Positions 1 through 7,723 are shown, counted from the first letter of the stretch. The stretch is 14,087 nt of DNA from Candidatus Dojkabacteria bacterium (GCA_003694175.1 RFKV01000084.1:1-14087), one strand, 5' to 3'. Numbers and translations are program-made. Notes: generated by a model not told the origin, from the letters alone.

Positions 1-10
1 TGATTACAAT

Positions 11-40
11 AGAAGACATAGACCTTGGTTTATGTCTTCT
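11..40 (+). other. upstream hairpin of a tandem hairpin pair
   Basis: A perfect 10-bp inverted repeat, AGAAGACATA (11-20) and TATGTCTTCT (31-40), encloses a 10-nt loop. It lies 3 nt before the terminator stem and shares its core AGAAGAC/GTCTTCT. The four strands can therefore pair as 1-2 plus 3-4, or as 2-3 with 1-4. Whether it is a regulatory switch or only a second stabilising hairpin cannot be told, because the gene it belongs to lies left of the window. Confidence 0.55.
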
Positions 41-43
41 ACA

Positions 44-81
44 AAGAGAAGACTTCAGCAATGAAGTCTTCTCTTTTTTTT
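44..81 (+). terminator. strong rho-independent terminator
   Basis: A perfect 14-bp stem, AAGAGAAGACTTCA (44-57) with its complement (62-75), is closed by a GCAA tetraloop (58-61) of the stable GNRA type. It runs into eight T residues (74-81). The T-run is on the + strand, so it ends a + strand transcript from outside the window. The reverse orientation lacks a T-run, so it is not an obvious terminator for the tag gene that converges on it. Confidence 0.85.
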
Positions 82-170
82 AAACGGTTTAGTTTTCTTG
101 CTTTAGTTTTTATTTTTTCTAATTAATCTTTAGCTTTTAGATTTTTGTTAATCTATAAACTACTTTTTCA

Positions 171-698
171 TCAATTTTTTTGTAGTTTTTCATAAACCCA
201 ACAGTCTTTGATGTGTGCACCAGGTATATATCCAGTACTCACCAAAAATTCTTCTACTATTTTTTTACCTACAAATTTAAAATTTGTCTTAAATATATTT
301 ACCCATTCGTCTATTGATACTGCTTTTTGCTGATCTAGCCAGTTTTTAAAACTACCAAAGTCTTTTTTTAGTTTCATGACGACTTTGGCGTTGTAAATTA
401 CTGCATGAATTTTTTTCAAATTCCGGATTATATTTGTATCCTGAAGTAAGCTTGATATTTTCAATTCATCGAAATTTGCAATTTTTTGTATTTCGAAATT
501 ATCAAACGCAACTTTGATGTATTTTTGTTTTTTCAGAACCGTATCCCAGCTTAATCCTGCTTGACTTATTTCAAGTATTAGTCTACCAAACAATTCGTTG
601 TCATCCTCAGTACGAAATCCGTACACTGTGTCATGATAGATTTTATGGGGATTGTCGTCTGGTAATTCTTTACTATATTCGCAGTAGGAGTTGTACAT
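171..698 (-). CDS. tag: DNA-3-methyladenine glycosylase I
   Basis: This base-excision repair enzyme removes 3-methyladenine from alkylated DNA by cleaving the N-glycosidic bond. The 175-residue protein has the usual length for the family. The zinc-snap ligands of Tag are all present: Cys6, His22 (in IYHDTVYG), His162 and Cys166 (HIKDC). The central signature EISQAGLSWDTVLKK carries Glu43 and Trp51, which match base-pocket residues of the family, and NFKFVGKKI matches the later conserved GFKFVG stretch. The reading frame stays open to 884, but that 62-codon extension runs antisense through a tRNA-Ser gene. The ATG at 696-698 also begins the homology a few residues before the first zinc ligand, so I chose it. 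No clear Shine-Dalgarno sequence precedes it. The stop is TGA. Its promoter must lie in the roughly 80 nt shared with the divergent tRNA-Ser gene. Confidence 0.93.
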   Translation of the reverse strand: MYNSYCEYSKELPDDNPHKIYHDTVYGFRTEDDNELFGRLILEISQAGLSWDTVLKKQKYIKVAFDNFEIQKIANFDELKISSLLQDTNIIRNLKKIHAVIYNAKVVMKLKKDFGSFKNWLDQQKAVSIDEWVNIFKTNFKFVGKKIVEEFLVSTGYIPGAHIKDCWVYEKLQKN

Positions 699-740
699 TT
701 TCAAAGTGGAAGTTGTAACAGATAATTTTATCAATGTTTT

Positions 741-749
741 TGGTATAAT
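741..749 (+). promoter_or_regulatory. extended -10 promoter of tRNA-Ser
   Basis: TGGTATAAT is a perfect extended -10 element (TGn plus TATAAT). It ends 32 nt before the mature tRNA-Ser 5' end. No good -35 hexamer stands 16-18 nt upstream; TTGTAA at 713-718 is too far away. The tRNA-Lys gene in this window has the same extended -10 architecture. Confidence 0.6.
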
Positions 750-781
750 CACTAAGAGGATAAAAGAATTTTTAGAATCGC

Positions 782-869
782 GGAGGAGTCGCATAGTTGG
801 TCTAGTGCGCAGTCCTGGAGAGACTGTTCTCGAGAAATCGAGACGCAGGTTCGAATCCTGTCTCCTCCG
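782..869 (+). tRNA. tRNA-Ser (anticodon GGA)
   Basis: This is a class II tRNA of 88 nt that reads UCC/UCU codons. The acceptor stem GGAGGAG (782-788) pairs fully with CTCCTCC (862-868), and the discriminator is G869. The D-arm spans 791-808. The anticodon stem CAGTC/GACTG (810-814, 822-826) encloses loop CTGGAGA, with anticodon GGA at 817-819 followed by G37. The long variable arm has a 6-bp stem, TCTCGA/TCGAGA (828-833, 838-843), with a GAAA loop, as expected for serine. The T-arm is GCAGG-TTCGAAT-CCTGT (845-861). CCA is not encoded; the next bases are TAG, so CCA must be added after transcription. Confidence 0.95.
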
Positions 870-955
870 TAGGCAATTTTCCATTCTTTTAGAGAATCTA
901 TAGAGGCAAAGTTCTACCAGTGATTTTGCTTGTATTGTGCCTTACAAGAGACCAT

Positions 956-989
956 AAACTCCGAAGCATCAGTGCTCTAAAGTTTTTTT
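956..989 (+). terminator. possible weak terminator after tRNA-Ser
   Basis: AAACT (956-960) pairs with AGTTT (981-985), and inside it AGCA (965-968) pairs with TGCT (973-976) around a 4-nt loop. A mismatched 4x4 internal loop separates the two helices. A run of seven T residues (983-989) follows. The hairpin is imperfect but lies about 90 nt past the tRNA, in the only gap where a terminator for it could be. The remaining bases of 870-1016 show nothing else. Confidence 0.35.
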
Positions 990-1016
990 ACAGACAAAAT
1001 ATTTCAGTCTAGGGAT

Positions 1017-1466
1017 CTATTCCTTATTTGGTATTGTGAGATTTTGTTTTGATAAATCAAAGTACCTTTCTAAGAAGTTTACCAGTTTTTCAAAAACAAT
1101 TTGTTTCTTTTGCGTTCTCTCGCCATTTGGAGTAAATCTAGACACGGGTGGTAGTATGCTATTTAAATCAGTTCCAGTACTTGGAATGTAACCACTTAAT
1201 AGTGCATCTTGCATAAACCTGTAAGTTGCTTCAGGATTTAAATTTTCACTTTTGATTATTGCGTCTAATTCTTCCGGCATCTTCTGCCTCAGGTAGTTAT
1301 CCCATTCTTTATCAATTATTTGAAATTTACTATCTTTGTGATGTCTTTCCAATTCCTCATCAATTTTTGGTCGCATTTCGAGGGACTGAATGAATTGTAC
1401 GATTAAGTCTTTTTTGTTTCTTAATGAGATACTTGAATCAACTGCTCTTTTGATGCGCTCAATCAA
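1017..1466 (-). CDS. stranded C-terminal fragment of type I restriction enzyme subunit R (HsdR)
   Basis: The 149-residue product matches only the extreme C-terminus of HsdR, the helical region that in type I restriction complexes contacts the methyltransferase core. Typical stretches are LRNKKDLIVQFIQSL (16-30), the acidic helical region around DKEWDNYL, ENLNPEATYRFMQDALLSG (about 74-92), TGTDLNSILPPVSRF (97-111) and KKQIVFEKLVNFLERYFDL (119-137). Full HsdR is about 1,000 residues with nuclease and helicase motor domains; none of that is present here. The start is a TTG at 1464-1466. HsdR-like sequence continues in frame up to a TAA at 1497-1499, so the listed start is arbitrary. No hsdM or hsdS gene is seen. 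The simplest reading is a remnant of a lost restriction system. A small expressed protein that binds a methyltransferase is possible but unsupported. Family assignment is firm; function is not. Confidence 0.8.
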   Translation of the reverse strand: MIERIKRAVDSSISLRNKKDLIVQFIQSLEMRPKIDEELERHHKDSKFQIIDKEWDNYLRQKMPEELDAIIKSENLNPEATYRFMQDALLSGYIPSTGTDLNSILPPVSRFTPNGERTQKKQIVFEKLVNFLERYFDLSKQNLTIPNKE

Positions 1467-1495
1467 GTTTTTTTTATTTTCTTTACCCAGATATT

Positions 1496-1524
1496 TTTAT
1501 ACTCTCGCCAAAAAGTTGTAAAAT
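1496..1524 (+). promoter_or_regulatory. candidate promoter for the peptidase pair
   Basis: TTTATA (1496-1501) and TAAAAT (1519-1524) are separated by 17 nt, matching four and five of six consensus bases. Transcription would begin near 1531, about 17 nt before the M20 peptidase ATG, with no Shine-Dalgarno sequence in that short leader. AT-rich DNA gives such matches easily. Confidence 0.4.
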
Positions 1525-1547
1525 TGCCGAAGTTCTAACTCAAAAAA

Positions 1548-2864
1548 ATGAACTTTGAAGATTATAAAAAGTTGTTAAAGGAGTTTGTTGGTTTTAGAAG
1601 TATTTCAACAGACCAAAGGTATAAAGCCGAGGTGGATGCTACAGCTGGGTGGCTTTGCGACTTGATACAGAAAAATGGAATTGATGCAAAAGAAATTACT
1701 GAATATGACAACAACATTGTACTTGCTAAGTTCGTTCAGTCAAATAAAGCAAAAACAGTGCTAATTTATGGACACTATGATGTTCAGCCAGCGTCAATCC
1801 AAGAAGGTTGGGACTTTGATCCATTTGTTCTAAATGAAAAAAATAAGAAACTATATGCTCGAGGCGTAGTAGACAACAAAGGTCAGATACTTATACATCT
1901 GTTTACAGTGTTTGAGCTGATAAAGCTTGGGCAGCTTAATTATAACGTGATCTTTCTGATAGAAGGAAACGAGGAAACCGGCTCCACAAGTCTTGAAAGA
2001 TTTATAAACGACTACAAAAACGAACTTCAATGCGATTTTGTGCTTTTTTCAGACGGGGAGCTAACGATGAAACATCCGGTTATAGAGACAGGCTTTAGAG
2101 GGATAGTAAACATAGTTTTAAAGGTAATGACATCAAGCAAAGACAACCATTCTGGACTCTTTGGCGGAAGTATTCCAAATGCTGCGCATGTATTATCCGC
2201 ATTAATATCAAAAATGTATGACGAAGAGGGATCGCTAAACTTGCCCGGAATTAATAATTCTGTAGATCACATTTCAAGTGATTTGCTAGAGGATATTCAA
2301 AAAATACCGTTTGATGAGTCGACTTTTCTTAAAAACACGGGAGCAAAATCTAAATTAAAGCCAAACACCAACTTTTATTTGCAAAATGGATACCTAACTT
2401 GCGCTGAGGTTACGACACTAACATCAGGCTACCAAGGTGAGGGATTTAGAAATGCGATTCCTGGTAGCGCTTTAGCAAAAATAAATTTTAGAATTTCACC
2501 AAAACACACATCACGGCAAATTCTATCATCTTTTGAAAAGTTTGTAAAAAACAACATTCCACAATATGCAAAGTATTCAATACAGTTAAGTGAAGCCATA
2601 GAGCCGATACTACTTAATACTGACAACGAATTTGTAAGAAAAGTAAAACAAATTGCTAGTCAAGTGTATGAAAAAGATTGCTACTTTAAATTTTGTGGGG
2701 CGATAGTGCCCGTAGCAGGCTTATTTCAATCTATACTACAGGTTCCTGTGGTATCATTAGGTTTAGGGAATGAGGATTGTAATATGCATGGAGTTCATGA
2801 AAACTTCGACGTTGATCTGATTAAGAAAGGTTTGCGCCTTAGTCAGGCAGTATTATCAAAGTAA
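1548..2864 (+). CDS. M20 family metallopeptidase (dipeptidase-like)
   Basis: This cytoplasmic enzyme uses two metal ions to cleave dipeptides or short peptides at the C-terminal residue. The 438-residue length is normal for M20 dipeptidases of the CNDP/PepV group. Metal and catalytic residues are visible in the expected order: His76 and Asp78 in YGHYDVQPA, bridging Asp109 in ARGVVDNKG, the general base and ligand pair Glu142-Glu143 in EGNEETGS, Asp169 in FSDG, and His414 in NMHGVHEN. His201 in HSGLFGG fits the dimerisation-domain histidine that reaches the partner active site. There is no signal peptide. The ATG at 1548 is the first in frame and gives the typical N-terminus, although no ribosome binding site precedes it. 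The M29 aminopeptidase follows after 23 nt, so the two probably share a transcript. Substrate specificity within M20 cannot be read from sequence; desuccinylase or carboxypeptidase activity is less likely. Confidence 0.9.
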   Translation: MNFEDYKKLLKEFVGFRSISTDQRYKAEVDATAGWLCDLIQKNGIDAKEITEYDNNIVLAKFVQSNKAKTVLIYGHYDVQPASIQEGWDFDPFVLNEKNKKLYARGVVDNKGQILIHLFTVFELIKLGQLNYNVIFLIEGNEETGSTSLERFINDYKNELQCDFVLFSDGELTMKHPVIETGFRGIVNIVLKVMTSSKDNHSGLFGGSIPNAAHVLSALISKMYDEEGSLNLPGINNSVDHISSDLLEDIQKIPFDESTFLKNTGAKSKLKPNTNFYLQNGYLTCAEVTTLTSGYQGEGFRNAIPGSALAKINFRISPKHTSRQILSSFEKFVKNNIPQYAKYSIQLSEAIEPILLNTDNEFVRKVKQIASQVYEKDCYFKFCGAIVPVAGLFQSILQVPVVSLGLGNEDCNMHGVHENFDVDLIKKGLRLSQAVLSK

Positions 2865-2887
2865 CAAATAATTATTAAATTAAAAAT

Positions 2888-4141
2888 ATGGCTGACAGTG
2901 TATACATCAACAACATATATATACCAGATGAAAAAGTACTAAGAAATCTTGCAAACGTTTTGATTAACTTTGCACTAAATTCGGGTCAGGGAATAAAAAA
3001 GGGAGAAGTAGTTTATGTGGTGCTTAACGAAATTGCAAAACCAATGATTCTTCCAATTCAAGAGGCAATACTTAAGGCAGGAGGACATATGATTTTGAAC
3101 TACCTTCCAGACTGGCTTGAGAGAGACAGAGATGCAACGAGATTATTTTATCAATTAGCAAATGAAGAGCAGCTAAACTTTTTTCCGGAGGAATACATTC
3201 GGGCCAGAGTTAACACTATGGATCACATGGTACAGTTGTTGTCTTCATATAGCCATAACTACTACAAAGATATTGATCAAAACAAAATTGCTCAGAGAAA
3301 CCGAGTCTGGAAAAAATATATGGAGATGCGATCTAAAAAAGAATATGAAGGCAGGCTTACATGGGTTTTAGCAGAATATCCATCCCCAGCGATGGCAGAA
3401 GCTGCCCAGATGACTATTGAGGAGTATTGGGATCAGGTAATTAAAGCATGTTATTTGGATGAGGATGATCCAATTGCTAAACATAAAGAGACAATGCAAA
3501 GAATTCAAACGATACAGCAAAAACTAAATTCTTTAGGGATAGAATCGTTACATATTGAAGGTGAAGATGTCGACTTAAAGATTGTTATGGGTGAATCAAG
3601 ACTTTTTGTGGGCGGTACTGGAAGAAATATACCAAGTTTTGAAGTATTCACTTCTCCTGATGCAAGGTATACAAGTGGTTGGATTAGATTTAATCAACCT
3701 CTTTACAGAAATGGACAAGTGATTAAAGGTATTAAACTTGAATTTGAGGAAGGTAAAGTAGTTAACTTTTCCGCAGAAGAAAATTACGAAGCATTAAAGG
3801 CAATGCTTGAAACTGATGAGGGGGCAAGACGAGTGGGGGAATTTAGCCTGACAGATAAAAGATTTTCAAAAATAAATAAAATAATGGCAAACACACTTTT
3901 TGATGAAAACTTTGGTGGAGAGTATGGCAATACACATATAGCTTTAGGCCAAAGTTATAGAGACACAATAGCCAATCAAGAAAAGTATTCAGATGAACAA
4001 CTAAAGGAAATGGGTTTTAATGACTCAGCAATTCATGTTGATATAATAAGCACTTCAAATCGAAGAGTAACTGCAAAACTAAAAAATGGAAGCGAAATGG
4101 TGATATACGAAAATGGAGAGTTCCAAGGTTTGGATGTGTAG
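2888..4141 (+). CDS. M29 family aminopeptidase (AmpS/aminopeptidase T-like)
   Basis: This cytoplasmic exopeptidase removes N-terminal residues from peptides using two co-catalytic metal ions. The 417 residues fit the family. All five M29 metal ligands appear with family-like spacing: Glu252 (SFEVFTSPD), Glu318 (RRVGEFSL), His350 (GNTHIALG), and His383 and Asp385 (IHVDII). The N-terminal Rossmann-like half (about 1-200) contains the helical segment WKKYMEMRS and the stretch AEYPSPAMAEAA. The gene begins 23 nt after the M20 peptidase and both are in the same direction, so a peptide-degradation operon is likely. That suits an organism that lives on scavenged amino acids. The ATG at 2888 lacks a Shine-Dalgarno sequence, with only A and T upstream. 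No terminator is obvious after the stop. Confidence 0.93.
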   Translation: MADSVYINNIYIPDEKVLRNLANVLINFALNSGQGIKKGEVVYVVLNEIAKPMILPIQEAILKAGGHMILNYLPDWLERDRDATRLFYQLANEEQLNFFPEEYIRARVNTMDHMVQLLSSYSHNYYKDIDQNKIAQRNRVWKKYMEMRSKKEYEGRLTWVLAEYPSPAMAEAAQMTIEEYWDQVIKACYLDEDDPIAKHKETMQRIQTIQQKLNSLGIESLHIEGEDVDLKIVMGESRLFVGGTGRNIPSFEVFTSPDARYTSGWIRFNQPLYRNGQVIKGIKLEFEEGKVVNFSAEENYEALKAMLETDEGARRVGEFSLTDKRFSKINKIMANTLFDENFGGEYGNTHIALGQSYRDTIANQEKYSDEQLKEMGFNDSAIHVDIISTSNRRVTAKLKNGSEMVIYENGEFQGLDV

Positions 4142-4614
4142 AAAAAGTTGTATTGTGGTTAAGTGATAAAATGATGATAGGATAATGAAAAAAGCAATTA
4201 AGCCCTTTTAGTTTGTGTGTTGCGATTTATTAGTTTTTTAAATTTACTTGTGTGATAGCTTTAGTGTCATTTTCCAAAGGCTTTATTGTTTTTAATCTTT
4301 TTGGGTCTGTCTTTTTGAATCTGTCTATAAATCTAAAGTTTGCAGAATTAAAACTTTACTTTTTAACTTTTAATTGGGTTTAAAAGTGGTTTTTTAATGT
4401 TGACCTTTTGTGATAAAATGAAGGAATTTATTTGCTCTGCTTTCACAGCCCCAAATGGTAGCAAAGACTTAAAGGGGAATGAAAAAAGATTTTGCTAAAA
4501 GATAAAAACCGAAAATTAGTTTGTAGAGATCAAAGTTATACAAAACTGTTGTTAAGCTTGTAGGTCCCATACAATTTTTCAGTTACCAGTATTTCTTTTG
4601 TTAGTTATATTTTT
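4142..4614 (+). other. 473-nt gene-free region; putative structured leader of the helicase gene
   Basis: No convincing gene is present on either strand. Four structures are visible. Imperfect tandem 14-mers lie at 4298-4311 and 4312-4325 (TTTTTGGGTCTGTC, then TTTTTGAATCTGTC). An AT-only inverted repeat pairs AATTAAAA (4346-4353) with TTTTAATT (4368-4375). Downstream of a candidate promoter, AGCAAA (4460-4465) can pair either with TTTGCT at 4431-4436 or, as TAGCAAA (4459-4465), with TTTGCTA at 4491-4497. CCCC (4449-4452) in the first loop could reach GGGG (4474-4477) as a pseudoknot. TTGTA/TACAA pairs recur at 4521-4525, 4539-4543, 4558-4562 and 4570-4574, the last followed by five T residues. 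I recognise no named riboswitch class. Confidence 0.4.
4411..4419 (+). promoter_or_regulatory. candidate extended -10 promoter for the DEAD-box gene
   Basis: TGATAAAAT fits an extended -10 (TGn plus TAAAAT, five of six). TTGACC at 4400-4405 is too close to act as its -35. Transcription from here would start near 4426 and give a leader of roughly 190 nt before the helicase ATG, covering the alternative hairpins described for this region. Confidence 0.4.
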
Positions 4615-6033
4615 ATGTTCAACGATTTTCTGTCTGATGAGGTAAATAGCAAATACAAAAAAAGATTTAGAAACAACAATGTAAAGCGTCAAAATAATAC
4701 TAATCTCAAACATTCAAATACAGTCAAAAAGATTAGATCAAACAAGTTTAATGATGGATTTGGTTTAAAAAATGAGAGATTCGGTAGTGATTATGACTTA
4801 AAAAGATCTTTTTGGGGTGATACCTTTAAAAAGTCTGTTATGCCAAAATCAAACTTTATTGATAACAACTTAAAACGAAGGTATAAAAAAAAGACAGATA
4901 AAACAAAATTGAAAGGCATAAACCCTACAAAATTTATAAAAAAGGCATCACCGATTGAAGAAGAAAACTACAAACCCACTTTAGATTTTCAGAATTTAGA
5001 TATAGTTGATCAACTGAAAAAGAACCTAAGTTTTAAAGGATTTTTTACCCCTACGCCTATTCAAGATCAGGTAATTCCCTTGATAATGCAAGGTAGAGAT
5101 GTTTTTGGAATTTCTGACACAGGAACCGGTAAGACTGCAGCATTTTTAATACCTCTAATCGACAAAGTAGCAAGAAGTCAAGATCAAAAAGTTCTCATTT
5201 TGACTCCAACTCGTGAACTTGCAGAGCAAATTGATCATCAATTTTTTGTGCTTTCAAGGTTCATGAGAATATTTTCAGTTGTTATAGTTGGTGGATTGAG
5301 TATTTACGGACAAATCTCTAAATTAAAAAAATCTCACAATTTTGTCATTGGCACTCCGGGCAGACTTAAGGATTTGTTTAACAGAGGTAAACTCGATCTC
5401 CAAAGTTTTCAAACAATCGTAATTGACGAGGTAGATAAAATGCTTGAGTTTGGATTTCTAGAAGATATGAAGTTTATAGTCTCTAAACTAAGTACGCAAA
5501 GACAAATGCTTTTGTTCTCTGCGACCTCAAATAAAGAAGTGGAAGAAGTGATACGAAGATTTTCAGAGAATTACATAAAAGTCTCAGTTAAAACTGGAGA
5601 CACTACAAATTGTGTAGATCAAGACGTTATTTGGATTGAATCAGAAACAGCAAAAATGCCAGCGCTTATTAATTTTTTAGATCAACATAAAGATAGAGGG
5701 AAGATTTTAATCTTTGCTAATACAAAAATTAAAGTAAATAAACTTGAAAAAGAGCTAACAGATAATGGATTTGAAGTATCTTCCCTACATGGTGACAAGT
5801 CTCAATATTTAAGGAAAAAGGCTTTGGATGAATTTAGAAAAGGTATTAAAAAAGTAATGGTAGCAACAAATGTTGCTGCAAGGGGCCTTGACATACATGA
5901 CATATCTTTTGTCCTAAATTATGATGCACCAGAGAATTTTGATGATTACGTGCATAGGATTGGAAGAACTGGTAGGGCAGGCAGACTGGGTAAGGCATTT
6001 ACATTCTTGGTTAAACAGCATAGACTGAAGTAA
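4615..6033 (+). CDS. DEAD-box ATP-dependent RNA helicase
   Basis: This enzyme unwinds short RNA duplexes with ATP, probably in ribosome assembly or RNA turnover in the cytoplasm. Residues 1-110 form a Lys/Arg/Asn-rich, low-complexity extension likely to be disordered and RNA-binding. The two RecA-like domains follow with motifs in order: Q motif (FFTPTPIQDQ, 143-152), motif I SDTGTGKT (167-174), PTREL (198-202), GG (226-227), TPGR (247-250), motif II DEVD (271-274), SAT (302-304), IFANT (366-370), ARGLDI (422-427) and HRIGRTGR (447-454). Motif II reads DEVD rather than DEAD, a tolerated variant in this superfamily. The protein ends about 18 residues after motif VI, so there is no C-terminal RNA-binding tail; here the basic tract is at the N-terminus. 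The start has no Shine-Dalgarno sequence. A long, possibly structured leader precedes it, which would suit the cold-induced control known for some bacterial DEAD-box genes (inference). Confidence 0.95.
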   Translation: MFNDFLSDEVNSKYKKRFRNNNVKRQNNTNLKHSNTVKKIRSNKFNDGFGLKNERFGSDYDLKRSFWGDTFKKSVMPKSNFIDNNLKRRYKKKTDKTKLKGINPTKFIKKASPIEEENYKPTLDFQNLDIVDQLKKNLSFKGFFTPTPIQDQVIPLIMQGRDVFGISDTGTGKTAAFLIPLIDKVARSQDQKVLILTPTRELAEQIDHQFFVLSRFMRIFSVVIVGGLSIYGQISKLKKSHNFVIGTPGRLKDLFNRGKLDLQSFQTIVIDEVDKMLEFGFLEDMKFIVSKLSTQRQMLLFSATSNKEVEEVIRRFSENYIKVSVKTGDTTNCVDQDVIWIESETAKMPALINFLDQHKDRGKILIFANTKIKVNKLEKELTDNGFEVSSLHGDKSQYLRKKALDEFRKGIKKVMVATNVAARGLDIHDISFVLNYDAPENFDDYVHRIGRTGRAGRLGKAFTFLVKQHRLK

Positions 6034-6120
6034 TTTATTTAAATGTATCGGTGTAATTTAGCGCAGGAGAGTTAGGGCCAATAAGCAAGACTAGATATAG
6101 GCAAAAACATTGCACAGCCC

Positions 6121-7677
6121 TTATGCTAATAGGTTTCTTCCTGTCATTTCAGGGGGAGGTTTTATTCCCATAACAGCAAGAATTGTTGTTGCAACATCTG
6201 CTAGTCCCCCAATTGGCAACTCCCGACTACTCCAATCTTTCTTAATTGCAAGAAAAGGGACTGGATTTGTACTGTGCTTGGTGTCTATTTCACCAGTTTG
6301 GAGATCTATCATTTCCTCAGCATTCCCATGATCTGCAGTGACAAATACTGCTCCGCCTTTCTTTAGTACGTAATCCACTATCTTTCCAACGGACCAGTCG
6401 CAGGCTTCAACTGATTTTATTGTGGCATCTATGTTTCCCGTATGGGCTACCATATCGGGTCCAGCAAAGTTTACAAGTATGAAATCGTATTTGTCTTCGC
6501 TTATTTTGTCAATTACAACTTCAGCCACCCATTTCTGACTCATTTCAGGTTTTAAATCGTAAGTTGGTACCTCACGAGGAGATGGTACCTCTAACCAAGT
6601 TTCTCCTGGAAAGATATTTTTATTTTGCCCATTAAAAAAGTATGTCACATGCGGAAATTTTTCAGACTCTGCGACCCTGAGCTGTTTTAGCCCTTCATCA
6701 GAAAGTACCTTTCCAAGTGGGGCCAACACTTTTTCTGGTGGGAAAATGACATTTTTTGGGAATCCGTGCTCATAATCAACCATGCCAATGAAGAAGAGGT
6801 TTTGCAATGAGATCCTTTCGAACCCTTTGAAATTTTCATCCTCAAAAGCCATGGTAAGTTGCACAGCTCTGTCCGGACGGAAGTTATAAAAAATTACAGT
6901 ATCATTGTCCTTTATTATGTTTGGTTGTTCAGAGACATCCACTATAAGCATCGGTTCTAAATATTCATCAAACACGTCTCTTGCGTAAGAGTCTTCTATT
7001 GCTTTTCTCCAATTTTTAACAAGTTTCCCTTTGCCTTTTGTCAACATGTCATAGGCTACTTGAGTTCTACTCCAATTTCTGTTTCTATCCATTGCATATG
7101 CCCTACCCACAATTGAAGCTATTCTTCCGATCCTTTTTTGAAACAAGAAATACTCTATCTCCTCTATTACATCCCTAGCAGAGTTTGGCGATGAATCCCT
7201 TCCGTCTGTAAATACATGAACAAAAACTTTATCTGGATTTACTTTTTCTTGAATTGCAAATTTTAAAATTGCAAACAAGTGATCAATAGAACCATGTACT
7301 AACCCGTTACCTGCAATTCCCATTATATGTACACTGCTTCTGTTTGATTTGGCATGTTCAAATGCTTTCTTAAGATTTGAATTATAAAAGAAAGATTTAT
7401 TACGTATTGCGTTATCAATTCTGGGAAGGTTTTGAAAGATAACTTTTCCAGCTCCCATAGTCATATGCCCTACCTCGCTATTTCCATCTATACCAGAGGG
7501 AAGACCAACGTGCAATCCAGATGCTTCCAAGTATGTATGAGGATATCTTGGCCAATACAGATCAAGGTTTGGGGTTTTTGCTAAAGTTACAGCATTTCCT
7601 TCACTTGGAGCGGCTACCCCAACACCGTCCATGGATATTAAAACGACAGGTTTTGGTCTGTTGATGAAATTTGCCAT
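6121..7677 (-). CDS. gpmI: 2,3-bisphosphoglycerate-independent phosphoglycerate mutase
   Basis: The enzyme interconverts 3-phosphoglycerate and 2-phosphoglycerate in glycolysis using two Mn ions and a phosphoserine intermediate. The 518 residues fit the usual length of about 510. Metal-binding Asp17 lies in ISMDGVG and the catalytic Ser67 in GNSEVGH. The phosphotransferase insert carries His128 (GLVHGS), TDGRD (157-161), and GRAYAMDRN with Arg192 and Arg198. RPDRA follows, and the phosphatase-like half ends with the metal ligands in NFAGPDMVAHTGN, TADHGNAEE and KHSTNPVPF. The ATG at 7675-7677 is preceded by GGGAGGG (7689-7683) with 5 nt spacing, the best ribosome binding site in the window. 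A -35/-10 pair lies just upstream. The gene converges on the DEAD-box gene across an 87-nt gap in which I see no hairpin terminator. Variants: SMDGVG replaces the more usual ILDGWG, and GIDGNS the usual GQMGNS. Confidence 0.96.
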   Translation of the reverse strand: MANFINRPKPVVLISMDGVGVAAPSEGNAVTLAKTPNLDLYWPRYPHTYLEASGLHVGLPSGIDGNSEVGHMTMGAGKVIFQNLPRIDNAIRNKSFFYNSNLKKAFEHAKSNRSSVHIMGIAGNGLVHGSIDHLFAILKFAIQEKVNPDKVFVHVFTDGRDSSPNSARDVIEEIEYFLFQKRIGRIASIVGRAYAMDRNRNWSRTQVAYDMLTKGKGKLVKNWRKAIEDSYARDVFDEYLEPMLIVDVSEQPNIIKDNDTVIFYNFRPDRAVQLTMAFEDENFKGFERISLQNLFFIGMVDYEHGFPKNVIFPPEKVLAPLGKVLSDEGLKQLRVAESEKFPHVTYFFNGQNKNIFPGETWLEVPSPREVPTYDLKPEMSQKWVAEVVIDKISEDKYDFILVNFAGPDMVAHTGNIDATIKSVEACDWSVGKIVDYVLKKGGAVFVTADHGNAEEMIDLQTGEIDTKHSTNPVPFLAIKKDWSSRELPIGGLADVATTILAVMGIKPPPEMTGRNLLA

Positions 7678-7694
7678 AAAAACCCTCCCTGTTC

Positions 7695-7723
7695 AATATA
7701 GTTTAAAGCTGCTGAATTTACAA
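7695..7723 (-). promoter_or_regulatory. gpmI promoter
   Basis: Read on the - strand, TTGTAA (7723-7718) and TATATT (7700-7695) are separated by exactly 17 nt, a good sigma70-type pair. The predicted start near 7688 falls inside the GGGAGGG ribosome binding site. The leader would then be only about 11 nt, which is short, so the true start may differ by a few bases. Confidence 0.55.

Noticed and set aside
61..126. 21-codon ATG frame (hydrophobic peptide) overlapping the terminator
   Set aside because: It starts in the terminator loop, has no ribosome binding site and would lie after the point of termination.
699..884. In-frame 62-codon N-terminal extension of tag
   Set aside because: It runs antisense through the tRNA-Ser gene and has no similarity to Tag; the zinc-snap N-terminus begins at the ATG at 698.
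691..903. 70-codon + strand open frame
   Set aside because: It contains the whole tRNA-Ser and its promoter; the peptide is a translation of tRNA sequence.
4264..4380. 39-codon GTG frame in the gap before the helicase
   Set aside because: No ribosome binding site, low-complexity T-rich composition and tandem repeats within; likely chance.
6034..6120. Bidirectional terminator between the convergent helicase and gpmI genes
   Set aside because: No stem of useful length followed by a T-run was found on either strand.
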